16,570 nt of DNA from an uncultured Spongiibacteraceae bacterium (GCA_946480345.1 CAMLJR010000057.1:1-16570); one strand, 5' to 3'. Shown: positions 7,114 to 14,917, numbered from the stretch's first letter. Numbers and translations are program-made. Notes: generated by a model from the letters alone, not told the origin.

Positions 7114-8637
7114 TTACGCCTCCTGTGCCATTTCACCTTTGCGTAAACGATGATGCACATGCGGATCGTGCTTGAACACTTGCGGCAATAACGAGCCGAG
7201 CACCATGCCGATTATGCTCGCGATCAGACCGGAGCCATGCGGCGTCAGAACTTGCAGCGGCTGAATTAATTGCAGAATCGGTGACAACGGTATCGGAAAC
7301 GACGCGATCGTCGATGGTTCCATTTCTGCGGTCAGCAGTAACGACACCCACGTTGTCACGCCGAAGAAGATTGAGAACAACGCACCCTGATTTGTTGCAC
7401 GCGACCAATACACGCCGCACACCAGGGGAATAAACGCCGACACCAGCGTCACCTGATATGCGTTCTCAACCATCTCGAAAATGCTTGCGTCGGAATAGAT
7501 CGCATAAAACGTGACGAGAACGGTGAAGCTCAACGTGACGATGCGCATATTGCGCAGTAATTGTTTATCGCCCATGTGCGGAAACATCGGCTTCAAAATA
7601 TTTTCGCTGAATGAAACCGATGGGGCGAGCAGCGTTGCCGATGCGCAGCTCTTGATCGCCGATAACAACGCACCAAAAAATAAAATTTGCGCGAACAGCG
7701 GCGCGTTAGTCAGCACCAGCGTCGGCAATATTTTCTGCGAATCTTCTTCCATCAACCGCGACACCATTTGCGGGTCGATCAGCGTTGCCGAATACGCCAG
7801 AAAAATCGGAATGAATGCGAATGCAAAATACATCGAACCGCCGGCCACCGAACCCCACATCGCGATCTTTTCCGATTTGGCCGATTGCACACGCTGAAAT
7901 ACATCCTGCTGCGGTATCGAGCCGAGCATCATCGTGATAGCGGCAGCGACAAAACCGACAATCGCAACGAAATTCGCATCCGGCCAAAACTGGAATTTAC
8001 CGGCATCGTACGCGTGCTGCACCACTGTCATCACACCACCGGTCTGGCCGGCAATTTCGCCGCTGATCCACAGCATGCCGATCACGATGATGATCATCTG
8101 CAGGAAATCGGTAATCGCCACCGCCCACATGCCGCCAAAATAGGTGTAGATCAGAATCGTCATGGAGCCGATCCACATGCCCTGCAGCTCGGAAATTGCA
8201 CCGGCGGAGACGATATTGAAAATCAGACCGAGCGCAGTAATCTGCGCTCCGACCCAGCCGAGATACGACAACACGATCGCGATGGTTGTCATGACCTCGA
8301 CGCCGCGCCCGTAACGGCGCTTATAAAAATCGCCGATCGTTAACAGTTTCATTCGATACAGCGGCACGGCGAAAAACAGGCCCACCAGAATCAAACACAT
8401 CGACGCGCCAAACGGATCGGTGACTATGCCGTGCAGATTTTCTTCGAGAAATGTGGCGGGAATGCCGAGTACCGCTTCGGCGCCGAACCATGTAGCGAAC
8501 ACTGTCGCCATGACCACTGGAAATGGCAGATGCCGCCCCGCGATCGCAAAATCGGCGCTGCTATGTACGCGCCGCGATGCCCACAAGCCAATGGCAACGG
8601 AAATGACCCAATAACCGATCACGAACCACAGCAGCAT
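7114..8637 (-). CDS. Sodium:solute symporter (SSS family), 507 aa
   Basis: Inner-membrane secondary transporter that would couple sodium entry to uptake of a small solute. The protein is hydrophobic throughout, with about 13 predicted membrane segments starting at residue 1 (LLWFVIGYWVISVAIGLW). The N-terminal stretch DFAIAGRHLPFP...ATWFGAEAVLGIPATF is typical of SSS proteins, where helix 1 is broken at the ligand site; YFGGMWAVAITDFLQM is another family landmark. The C-terminal tail is short and charged. AGGGG precedes the ATG. It faces acs, which invites an acetate-transporter guess, but it does not resemble E. coli ActP closely and yjcH is absent. The substrate is unknown. Confidence 0.88.
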   Translation of the reverse strand: MLLWFVIGYWVISVAIGLWASRRVHSSADFAIAGRHLPFPVVMATVFATWFGAEAVLGIPATFLEENLHGIVTDPFGASMCLILVGLFFAVPLYRMKLLTIGDFYKRRYGRGVEVMTTIAIVLSYLGWVGAQITALGLIFNIVSAGAISELQGMWIGSMTILIYTYFGGMWAVAITDFLQMIIIVIGMLWISGEIAGQTGGVMTVVQHAYDAGKFQFWPDANFVAIVGFVAAAITMMLGSIPQQDVFQRVQSAKSEKIAMWGSVAGGSMYFAFAFIPIFLAYSATLIDPQMVSRLMEEDSQKILPTLVLTNAPLFAQILFFGALLSAIKSCASATLLAPSVSFSENILKPMFPHMGDKQLLRNMRIVTLSFTVLVTFYAIYSDASIFEMVENAYQVTLVSAFIPLVCGVYWSRATNQGALFSIFFGVTTWVSLLLTAEMEPSTIASFPIPLSPILQLIQPLQVLTPHGSGLIASIIGMVLGSLLPQVFKHDPHVHHRLRKGEMAQEA

Positions 8638-8712
8638 GGTGGTGTCCCCTGCAAAATAAAATAATAAAAAATGTGGCGCTCAACGACGGCCGAACGGACA
8701 AAAAACCGGCGA

Positions 8713-8741
8713 ATTGTACCTGACCATTTAGACCGTTACAG
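8713..8741 (-). promoter_or_regulatory. Candidate promoter for the symporter gene
   Basis: On the minus strand, CTGTAA (8736–8741) and TACAAT (8713–8718) are 17 bases apart; the -10 box matches five of six consensus bases, the -35 only three. The transcript would have a leader of about 70 bases. The rest of the gap between the two minus-strand genes is AT-rich without other clear signals. Confidence 0.42.
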
Positions 8742-8763
8742 CAAAAATGCAGGTGCGCCGCAG

Positions 8764-8800
8764 CGCCCCGAAAAATTATTTTTCCGCAAAAAACGGGGCG
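8764..8800 (-). terminator. GC-clamped hairpin after the PuuD-like gene
   Basis: CGCCCCG (8764–8770) and CGGGGCG (8794–8800) are perfect 7-bp arms. The AT-rich loop of 23 bases holds the smaller palindrome AAAAAT T ATTTTT. It lies about 20 bases beyond the minus-strand gene's stop, where a terminator would be expected, but no T-run follows the outer stem. Confidence 0.35.
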
Positions 8801-8821
8801 GATTTATTCGCGGACCCGATT

Positions 8822-9595
8822 TTATTTTGCCAACCCGAGCTTATTTGCCAAATAGTGTCGACAGCTTGCGCCGAACGCTTCCAGCAACGCCCGACAATGC
8901 GGCGCATTGATGTCGTACCACTCGGGGTGCCATTGCACTGCGCACGCGAAATTTTTCGCGCCGCCGACCGAAATCGCCTCGATCAAACCGTCGGGGGCCA
9001 ATGCTTCGGCGCGCAATGCCGACCCAAGATCATCGATGCCCTGTCCGTGGACTGAATTGACCTTCAGTTCGCGCTCGAAACCAAGCGCCTCCAACAGACC
9101 GCCAGGTTGCAACGTAACCGTATGAGCCGGGCCGTATTGCCCTTCGAGCGGCGCATTGCGATCTTCGCGGTGATCGAGCTTGCCCTCGACACGATGCACA
9201 CGCTGGTGCAGCGTGCCGCCGAACGCGACATTCATTTCCTGCAGGCCGCGGCAAATGCCGAGCACCGGCACCCCCATTTCCACGGCGAGCGGGATCAGCT
9301 TTAAATTGGTTTCGTCGCGCTGCGGATCGCGCGCACTGCGCGGCTGCTCCGATTCGCGGCCGTAAAAATGCGGTTCGATATTCGATGCACCGCCGGTGAC
9401 GAGCAGGCCATCAAGCCGGCCCAGTAACGCCTGCTGATCCAGCCGATCGGCCAGCGCCGGGATAATCACCGGCAGCGCATCCATCGCCTCGATGACGGCG
9501 AGCAGATAATGCTCCTCGGCCTGATGCCAGTAATAATCGGTATGTAATTGACGATCCGCGGTCAAACCAATCAACGGTTTTAACGTCGATGACAT
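8822..9595 (-). CDS. PuuD-like class I glutamine amidotransferase hydrolase, 257 aa
   Basis: Peptidase C26-type hydrolase, related to gamma-glutamyl-GABA hydrolase PuuD of putrescine breakdown. The catalytic triad is visible: nucleophile Cys115 in the elbow LGICRGLQEMNV, and His223 and Glu225 in VQWHPEW; E. coli PuuD has its cysteine one position earlier, from memory. The N-terminal PLIGLTADRQ, LLVTGGASNIEPHFYG and the NSVHGQGI loop are also family features. The start is supported by GAGGT nine bases upstream. No other putrescine genes (puuA, puuB, puuC, pauA-type) are next to it, so the true substrate may be another gamma-glutamyl compound. A divergent gene for a small secreted protein starts about 130 bases away. 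Confidence 0.88.
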   Translation of the reverse strand: MSSTLKPLIGLTADRQLHTDYYWHQAEEHYLLAVIEAMDALPVIIPALADRLDQQALLGRLDGLLVTGGASNIEPHFYGRESEQPRSARDPQRDETNLKLIPLAVEMGVPVLGICRGLQEMNVAFGGTLHQRVHRVEGKLDHREDRNAPLEGQYGPAHTVTLQPGGLLEALGFERELKVNSVHGQGIDDLGSALRAEALAPDGLIEAISVGGAKNFACAVQWHPEWYDINAPHCRALLEAFGASCRHYLANKLGLAK

Positions 9596-9727
9596 AAATG
9601 ATTTACCTCAACATCACAGCGATCGGTGATAGCTCGCCCCGCGAACTATTCGATCGCAATCAAATCCAATTCGACTGAAACAGCGAACTTGGCTCGCCAT
9701 GACATCGAAAAACCGGAGGATCGCATC

Positions 9728-10123
9728 ATGACTAACCGGCTGGCAACCTGCTGTCGCTACGGAGCGATGGGATTATTGTTTATCGGTGCGATCGGCGCGA
9801 ACGCGCAGGACGCGTTACAGGCCAAACTCGAAAAACTCGGCTACCGACAAGCCGACGCTGTGGAGAAAGTGCAGGATTATCGCGTCAACGGCTGGAATTA
9901 CATCGATAGCAAACACATCGTAATTTACGCGGGACCATCGCGGCGTTACCTGATTACAACAATGAACGATTGCTCGGACCTGATCAGCGCAGAAAACATC
10001 GGCTTTAGCTCGACCGTTAACTACCTGACCAAATTCGATTCTTTACGAGTGCGCGGCGCCGGTGGATTCGAGCGCAATTGCCCTATCACCGAGATTCACG
10101 CACTCGAATCCATCAAGAAATAA
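9728..10123 (+). CDS. Small secreted protein, DUF6491-like, 131 aa
   Basis: Function unknown. The ATG at 9728 is chosen because GGAGGA lies seven bases upstream and the protein then starts with a clean signal peptide: a basic N-terminus (MTNRLATCCR), a hydrophobic stretch to about residue 25, and a signal peptidase I site after Ala-Asn-Ala. An open frame from 9626 would bury this signal. The mature part, about 105 residues, has RVNGWNYIDSKHIVIYAG, then SRRYLITTMNDCSDLISAENIGFS, and finally FDSLRVRGAGG with a second cysteine before PITEI. This pattern resembles DUF6491, a periplasmic family common in gammaproteobacteria; the match is from memory. The two cysteines of the mature region could form a disulfide. 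It converges with fadE. Confidence 0.75.
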   Translation: MTNRLATCCRYGAMGLLFIGAIGANAQDALQAKLEKLGYRQADAVEKVQDYRVNGWNYIDSKHIVIYAGPSRRYLITTMNDCSDLISAENIGFSSTVNYLTKFDSLRVRGAGGFERNCPITEIHALESIKK

Positions 10124-10157
10124 TTACCGTTGCGGCTGACGACACGCACTTGCGTTG

Positions 10158-12599
10158 TCACGCACGCCCCTGCCATTCCTTTAATTGCATATCGAACACA
10201 TCGGTAAATAAGCATTCGCGGCGCAGCCGTTCGTATTCGAGCAATTTTTGTTTCTGATCCGCAGCCACCAAACCTTGCGCGATGGCGTCATCCAATTGCT
10301 CGGCAAACGTCTCGCCGTGTAACTGATGCTTGCGTTGCGCACGACGAAGCACCGTCAATATCGGCTCCACCTCCTGCAACAATTGCCACGACACTTCGAG
10401 CAAGCCTTGTCCATCGTTTTCATCGGTAGAGTGATAACAAAACTCGCTAATCGCGCTGCGAACTGCATGCGGCTCCATGATCGCCGCACCGAGCGCGCGC
10501 GTCAGTTGATCCGATGCATGACGCACCGGCATCCGCAACGGAAATGCGAGATGCTTCAATAGCCAACCGAGCGCGCCCACGGGGAAATTTTCGTAGAAAC
10601 CGAGCAGCGCACGCTGCGCTGCGATAAATGCGCGGCGTAATGCAAACTCGGCATGCGCATCGTTGATCGGATCGGCCGGCAGCGACGCGTGATATTTCAA
10701 AATGCTGCTGGCGATAAATAATTGGCTGAGTACATCGCCCATTCGCGCCGACAATAATTCGCGAAACTTCAGACTGCCGCCCATGACGACGAGACCGATG
10801 TCGGCGCTCACCGCGAGAATCGTGCTGAATCGATCGATCAGGCGATACCAGGGCGCTGAAAACGATGTCGCGCTGCGCGGCGTCGGAGCAATGCGATCGC
10901 CTAAAAATCCAAATGCAATCATTCGCACAAAGCGGCTTAACGTGAAGCCGATATGCTTGAACAATAATTTATCGAATTGCATGAGTGTTGTTTTATTTTG
11001 TGGCTGTGCAAGCAATTCGAACTCGTCGAATAAATACGGATGACAGCGCATTACGCCCTGACCAAATATCATCAGCGAGCGCGTCACGATATTTGCGCCT
11101 TCGACGGTGATGCCGATCGGCACTGCCTGATACGCGAGCGCAATCGGATTGCGCGGACCGAGTTGCACACCGCGACCGCTCATGACATCCATCGCATGAT
11201 TGATCGCGCTGCGCATCATTTCGGTCGAGTGATATTTCGCGATGGCGGTGACGACCGCCGGCGATCCTTCGCGCAAGCCGCGCGTTACCCATTTGCGCAT
11301 CGCTTCGAGTGTATATGCCGTCGCGGCGATATCCGCGGTGGCTTCCTGCACGCCTTCGAATTTACCGATCGACGTATGAAATTGTTCGCGAATGCGCGCG
11401 AACGCACCGACCGCGCGATAACACACCTTGCTGCTGGCGGTGGAAACCGCCGGTAATGAAATGCCGCGACCGGCGCCGAGGCAATGCATCAGCATGCGCC
11501 AACCTTTGCCGGCCATTGCCGGGCCGCCGATGATCCACTCGATCGGAATAAACACATCGACACCGCTGACCGGCCCATTCATAAACGGCGCACTGGGATT
11601 ATGGCGCTGGCCGGTATGCACGCCCGGATGGTTCGCGGGCAGCAACACGCAGGTGATGCCGTACTCGGATTTTTCGTTATCGCCCAGCAAGTGTTCAGGA
11701 TCGAATAATTTGAAGGCGAGACCAATAACGGTGGCGATCGGCGCGAGAGTGATCCAGCGTTTCGCGAACGTCAGGCGCATACCGAGCACGTGTTCGCCGT
11801 TGTGTTCGCCGTAGCAGACGACGCCGATATCGGGAATCGAACCCGCATCGGAACCGGCCTCGGGCCCCGTCAAACCGAAACACGGAATTTCTTCGCCGCG
11901 CGCCAATCGCGGCAGCCAATAATTTTTTTGTTCGTCAGTGCCGAAATGCAGAAGCAGCTCGCCGGGCCCGAGCGAGTTCGGCACCATTGCGGTAACGCCG
12001 GCGGTAATCGAGCGCGTCGCCAGTTTTGTCATCGCGCAACTTTGCGCATACGCGCTGAAACCGAGTCCGCCGTATTGCGGCGGAATGATCAGCGCGAAAA
12101 ATCCTTTCTCTTTCAGAAACTGCCAGACATGCGGCGGTAGATCTTTGATTTCGTGCTGAATGCGCCACTCGTCGAGCATTGCGCATAAATCCTCGACTTC
12201 GTTATCGAGGAACGATTGTTCGCGTTCGGTTAACTCAGGCAATTCGGTGTTATCGAACCATTCCCAATTGGGTTTGCCGGAAAACAATTCCTTGTCCCAC
12301 CACGCCGTGCCCGCTTCCAATGCTTCGCGTTCGGTGACGCTCATCGGCGGCAATAACTTCGCGAGCGCTTTTTGAAAACGCGCGCTGATCAGATTCGCAC
12401 GCAGCGCCGGCATGTTCAACACGGCCAAAATGACGAGTATCGGCAACCACAACAGCATCGAATGCCATGCCGGGCTGATAAAACCAAGCAGCCATACCGT
12501 GAGCAAAATAATTCCCGAACTGAGCCACAACGGTGTTTCGCGATACAGCAATACCGCGACGACAATCAGCCCGATAATCAAACTGGCGATAAAAAACAT
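10158..12599 (-). CDS. fadE: Acyl-CoA dehydrogenase FadE, 813 aa
   Basis: FAD enzyme for the first oxidation of fatty acyl-CoA in beta-oxidation. It is of the long E. coli FadE type (814 aa), not the usual 380–600-residue acyl-CoA dehydrogenases. The N-terminus has three hydrophobic segments within residues 1–65, implying membrane attachment. The dehydrogenase core follows: QYGGLGFSAYAQ around 175–186, and the flavin/substrate loop CFGLTGPEAGSDAGS at 240–254. ITVEGANIVTR contains Glu500, the likely catalytic base by analogy with the E. coli protein. The C-terminal third corresponds to the DUF1974 region. The start is supported by AGGAG six bases upstream. A perfect 17-bp palindrome abuts that ribosome binding site, suggesting dedicated regulation, perhaps by a fatty-acid-responsive TetR- or GntR-type repressor. 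Confidence 0.96.
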   Translation of the reverse strand: MFFIASLIIGLIVVAVLLYRETPLWLSSGIILLTVWLLGFISPAWHSMLLWLPILVILAVLNMPALRANLISARFQKALAKLLPPMSVTEREALEAGTAWWDKELFSGKPNWEWFDNTELPELTEREQSFLDNEVEDLCAMLDEWRIQHEIKDLPPHVWQFLKEKGFFALIIPPQYGGLGFSAYAQSCAMTKLATRSITAGVTAMVPNSLGPGELLLHFGTDEQKNYWLPRLARGEEIPCFGLTGPEAGSDAGSIPDIGVVCYGEHNGEHVLGMRLTFAKRWITLAPIATVIGLAFKLFDPEHLLGDNEKSEYGITCVLLPANHPGVHTGQRHNPSAPFMNGPVSGVDVFIPIEWIIGGPAMAGKGWRMLMHCLGAGRGISLPAVSTASSKVCYRAVGAFARIREQFHTSIGKFEGVQEATADIAATAYTLEAMRKWVTRGLREGSPAVVTAIAKYHSTEMMRSAINHAMDVMSGRGVQLGPRNPIALAYQAVPIGITVEGANIVTRSLMIFGQGVMRCHPYLFDEFELLAQPQNKTTLMQFDKLLFKHIGFTLSRFVRMIAFGFLGDRIAPTPRSATSFSAPWYRLIDRFSTILAVSADIGLVVMGGSLKFRELLSARMGDVLSQLFIASSILKYHASLPADPINDAHAEFALRRAFIAAQRALLGFYENFPVGALGWLLKHLAFPLRMPVRHASDQLTRALGAAIMEPHAVRSAISEFCYHSTDENDGQGLLEVSWQLLQEVEPILTVLRRAQRKHQLHGETFAEQLDDAIAQGLVAADQKQKLLEYERLRRECLFTDVFDMQLKEWQGRA

Positions 12600-12610
12600 T
12601 CCGATCTCCT

Positions 12611-12627
12611 GCTCGAATAATTCGAGC
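12611..12627. promoter_or_regulatory. Perfect 17-bp palindrome upstream of fadE
   Basis: GCTCGAAT (12611–12618) and ATTCGAGC (12620–12627) are exact inverted repeats around one base. It directly adjoins the fadE ribosome binding site (CTCCT on the plus strand, 12606–12610). It does not match the PsrA or E. coli FadR consensus as I remember them. It could be an operator, or an mRNA hairpin next to the Shine-Dalgarno. Confidence 0.5.
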
Positions 12628-12651
12628 CAGTGTAAATCGGTTAGCGCGGAA

Positions 12652-12680
12652 TTGGATAACAGTGAAGGCTATGCAAGAAT
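12652..12680 (+). promoter_or_regulatory. Candidate tRNA-Gly promoter with GC-rich discriminator
   Basis: TTGGAT (12652–12657) and AAGAAT (12675–12680) are 17 bases apart, and TG precedes the -10 box as in extended -10 promoters. The following CCGCCCGCC resembles the GC-rich discriminator of stringently controlled stable-RNA promoters. The match to consensus boxes is modest; the position just before the tRNA is the main support. Confidence 0.45.
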
Positions 12681-12682
12681 AC

Positions 12683-12708
12683 CGCCCGCCTGAGCAGCCA
12701 GGCGGGCG
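12683..12708 (+). repeat. Inverted repeat running into the tRNA acceptor stem
   Basis: CGCCCGCCTG (12683–12692) and CAGGCGGGCG (12699–12708) are exact 10-bp inverted arms, six bases apart. The right arm includes the whole 5' strand of the tRNA-Gly acceptor stem, and the left arm begins with the same CGCCCGC as its 3' strand. The left arm also overlaps the proposed promoter discriminator, so only part of it may be transcribed. Confidence 0.6.
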
Positions 12709-12775
12709 TCGTATAATGGCATTACCTCAGCTTCCCAAGCTGATGACGAGGGTTCGATTCCCTTCGCCCGCTCCA
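12702..12775 (+). tRNA. tRNA-Gly (anticodon CCC)
   Basis: A 74-base cloverleaf with the CCA encoded. The acceptor stem is GCGGGCG with CGCCCGC, 7 bp, followed by discriminator T and CCA. The anticodon stem TCAGC/GCTGA closes the loop TTCCCAA, giving CCC, which reads GGG. The T arm is CGAGG GTTCGATT CCTTC-like with the invariant TTCGA. The D arm has the short GTA/TAC stem and GG typical of bacterial tRNA-Gly. It closely resembles E. coli glyU. It diverges from fadE and converges with the lipoprotein gene 40 bases later. No T-run terminator is visible downstream. Confidence 0.95.
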
Positions 12776-12815
12776 TCATTTCAAGTTCATATCCATCCGC
12801 TTCACTGTTCACGGA

Positions 12816-14174
12816 TTAATTCGAATCGGGATTCGGTTTTTTCGCCGGCTTTAATTCCCGAAATTGCGCGAACGACTTCCAGTATTTCGCAGAGTTGGTG
12901 AGAAGAAGCCGAGCTTGCGTACCCCAGCCGCTGATGAATACATCGGTCTTGCCGTCGCCATCCAGATCGCCCCGGCCCATGCTGTAGCTGCGACCGACCG
13001 TAACGCCCGGCACCGCCTTCAGCGTGACATCGGTGAAATGCCCTGTACCGTCGTTTTGCCAGCCGCGCAGTTGCATCGGCACAAATCCCGGTACCTGGAT
13101 CGCGCCCACTAAGAGATCGGGCGCTCCATCCTTATTGAAATCCACCACCGTTCCTGCCCACGTGGAAAATTGATGCGAAGGCAAACGCGCTTTGGTTTCG
13201 TCGCGGAAGTGCGCGGTACCATCGTTGATCAACAAACGTGCTTGCGGATCTTTCTGCCAACCGAAGTTGTTGCTGGTGATGTTGAAAAACACGATGTCGT
13301 TATGGCCGTCGCGATTGACATCGACGACATGCACTTCGCGCGATTCCATCGGCACCTGCAGATCCAGACGATCCGATGCGTCGATAAATCGCCCGGTGCC
13401 ATCGTTGAGTAATAGCCGGTTGGTAAGCGAGGGGCTTGCCAGAACCATATCGAGATGCCCGTCGCCGTTCATATCGGCCAGCGCAACGCCTTCCGTCTGA
13501 TCGTTAGTCGCGGGCAGATTGGTCGCTGTTGCATCGATGAAGTGGCCGGGATTGCGTGCGTCGTTCAGGAATAACAGATTGCGCGCCGGCAACACCTTCG
13601 AGGTGGGCAAATGCCCGGTCTCACCGGTGCTACCGATAACAATATCCGGCAGGCCATCGCCATTTACATCGCCCAATGCCAGCCCGTTGCCCTGACTGGA
13701 AGCGGGTAACCGGCTGCTCATATCAGTGAAGCCGCCTTTGCCATCGCCGAAAAACAGCTGATGAACTTCGTCCGATTCGGCAACGAACACGACATCGATG
13801 TTGCCGTCGCCATTGAAGTCGGCTGCGCGCACGTGTTCGCTGTCGTGGATTACCGATCCAAACGCGCCGGGACGGTGAGTCAGCTTCCCGTTGCCGTCGT
13901 TCAGGTACAAGCGATTGACGCCGTACTCGACCGAGACAATCACATCCAGATCGCCGTCATGGTCGACATCCGCGAACACGGAATCGGTGGTATGGAGGTT
14001 CGGCGCGATCGGGACCGACGTTGCGGTAGCGTCGATAAATACCGACGACGGCTGCTCCGGGATCAGCGTAAACGCATCGGTGGCGGCTTCGGGCGCTGGC
14101 AGCTTGGAGTTAACGCAACCGGCGATCGATATCAGCGCGGTTAACGTCAGGATAGGCGTGGTATATCGCTTCAT
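12816..14174 (-). CDS. Lipoprotein with seven FG-GAP/VCBS repeats, 452 aa
   Basis: Predicted outer-membrane or surface lipoprotein folding as a seven-bladed beta-propeller. The start at 14174 has AGGAAA upstream and yields a lipoprotein signal with lipobox ISIAGC, lipidated Cys20 and Val at +2, which does not signal inner-membrane retention. An open frame to 14306 adds 44 unlikely residues. Seven calcium-binding motifs of the form DxxxDGxxD occur at residues 69–77, 119–127, 169–177, 234–242, 285–293, 345–353 and 403–411, spaced 50–65 residues apart. Most are followed by a strand such as RLLLNDGTGRFIDAS. Such propellers usually bind proteins or sugars, as in integrin alpha chains and VCBS proteins. 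No enzyme domain is attached and no neighbour explains its role. Confidence 0.9.
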   Translation of the reverse strand: MKRYTTPILTLTALISIAGCVNSKLPAPEAATDAFTLIPEQPSSVFIDATATSVPIAPNLHTTDSVFADVDHDGDLDVIVSVEYGVNRLYLNDGNGKLTHRPGAFGSVIHDSEHVRAADFNGDGNIDVVFVAESDEVHQLFFGDGKGGFTDMSSRLPASSQGNGLALGDVNGDGLPDIVIGSTGETGHLPTSKVLPARNLLFLNDARNPGHFIDATATNLPATNDQTEGVALADMNGDGHLDMVLASPSLTNRLLLNDGTGRFIDASDRLDLQVPMESREVHVVDVNRDGHNDIVFFNITSNNFGWQKDPQARLLINDGTAHFRDETKARLPSHQFSTWAGTVVDFNKDGAPDLLVGAIQVPGFVPMQLRGWQNDGTGHFTDVTLKAVPGVTVGRSYSMGRGDLDGDGKTDVFISGWGTQARLLLTNSAKYWKSFAQFRELKPAKKPNPDSN

Positions 14175-14479
14175 TCTGGTTTCCTGATTGCAATGATTTG
14201 GCTCGTTTCGACGGGCGCTACCGTAACGTGTTGCCGCCGTGGTGATAACCCCTGAAATGTTCATCAAACACTTCTTTTCGATATGGATTGGCATAACGAT
14301 TGGCAATGATTTGGATTGGGGGTTCTGCTTTCGGCTGCAACCCTCGCGCTCCCGCCGTGTCCCAATGAAGCGCTTTTATGTACCGCTGCGGTGGCGCAAA
14401 CTAAGGCCGGCACTTTTGCATCGACGAGTGCCGCCGCATTAACAAATGTCCTCGCCTCACTTGTACGGAGACTGCTGCC
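14175..14479. other. Intergenic region between divergent lipoprotein and CBS genes, with GATTGG repeats
   Basis: This 305-base gap has no convincing gene. It contains a 12-bp direct repeat, GCAATGATTTGG, at 14190–14201 and 14303–14314. It also has three copies of GATTGG at 14286, 14298 and 14314, the first two extended to GATTGGCA. A weak minus-strand promoter for the lipoprotein gene may overlap them (TTGCCA, 14301–14306; TATCGA, 14278–14283; 17-base spacing). A short weak inverted repeat, GGCACT/AGTGCC (14409–14432), lies nearer the CBS gene. No clear plus-strand promoter was found. Confidence 0.5.
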
Positions 14480-14917
14480 ATGCGCCATATCCCGCAGATG
14501 CTGGTTGTAATGACGCCCTTTCCCCATCACATCGACGCCAATGCGACGCTGACCGACGCTGTGGCGATGATGGAAGCTCATGACATTCGTCACCTGCCGG
14601 TATTCGAAAACGGCGACATTCTTGGCATTCTTTCGGAGCGCGATATCGAGCGCGCGAAAATCCTCGGCCATCCATTGCGCGATGAAACCGAATTGCGCGT
14701 CGGCGATATCTGCGCGCAGCGGCCCTATTTCGTCGATGTCTCCGATCCGATGGATCGGGTGCTCGATGCCATGGTCGAGAAACGACTGGGCTCGGTGCTG
14801 GTGCTGCGCGAGGGCGAATTGGCCGGCGTATTCACCGCCGTCGACGCCTGCAAGCTGTTGACTCAGCTACTGCGCGATACGTTTCCGCGCCCAACGCCTG
14901 GAACCGAGGCGGCTTGA
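14480..14917 (+). CDS. Two-CBS-domain protein, 145 aa
   Basis: Small cytoplasmic protein consisting almost only of a CBS pair, a module that usually binds adenine nucleotides (AMP, ATP, SAM) and senses energy state. The first CBS domain covers about residues 11–58 (HHIDANATLTDAVAMMEAHDIRHLPVF, then ILGILSERDI). The second covers about 80–128 (YFVDVSDPMDRVLDAMVEKRLGSVLVL, then LAGVFTAVDACKLL). No transporter, IMPDH or kinase domain is fused, so it probably acts on a partner protein. The start is supported by GGAG nine bases before the ATG. A gene for a membrane diguanylate cyclase follows after about 190 bases with its own candidate promoter, so co-transcription is possible but not needed. Confidence 0.87.
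   Translation: MRHIPQMLVVMTPFPHHIDANATLTDAVAMMEAHDIRHLPVFENGDILGILSERDIERAKILGHPLRDETELRVGDICAQRPYFVDVSDPMDRVLDAMVEKRLGSVLVLREGELAGVFTAVDACKLLTQLLRDTFPRPTPGTEAA

Noticed and set aside
7511..8664. Plus-strand open frames across the symporter gene
   Set aside because: They are antisense shadows with biased composition; the minus-strand frame encodes a clear transporter.
9626..9727. N-terminal extension of the small secreted protein
   Set aside because: It would bury the signal peptide and ignore the strong GGAGGA site before 9728.
10141..10159. Hairpin between the secreted-protein gene and fadE as a terminator
   Set aside because: The stem has a bulge, an almost absent loop and no T-run, and it overlaps the fadE stop codon.
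14175..14306. N-terminal extension of the FG-GAP lipoprotein
   Set aside because: The lipobox requires the methionine at 14174, which also has a good ribosome binding site.
14316..14510. Possible small secreted protein upstream of the CBS gene
   Set aside because: Hydrophobic start but no ribosome binding site, and it overlaps the well-supported CBS start in another frame.
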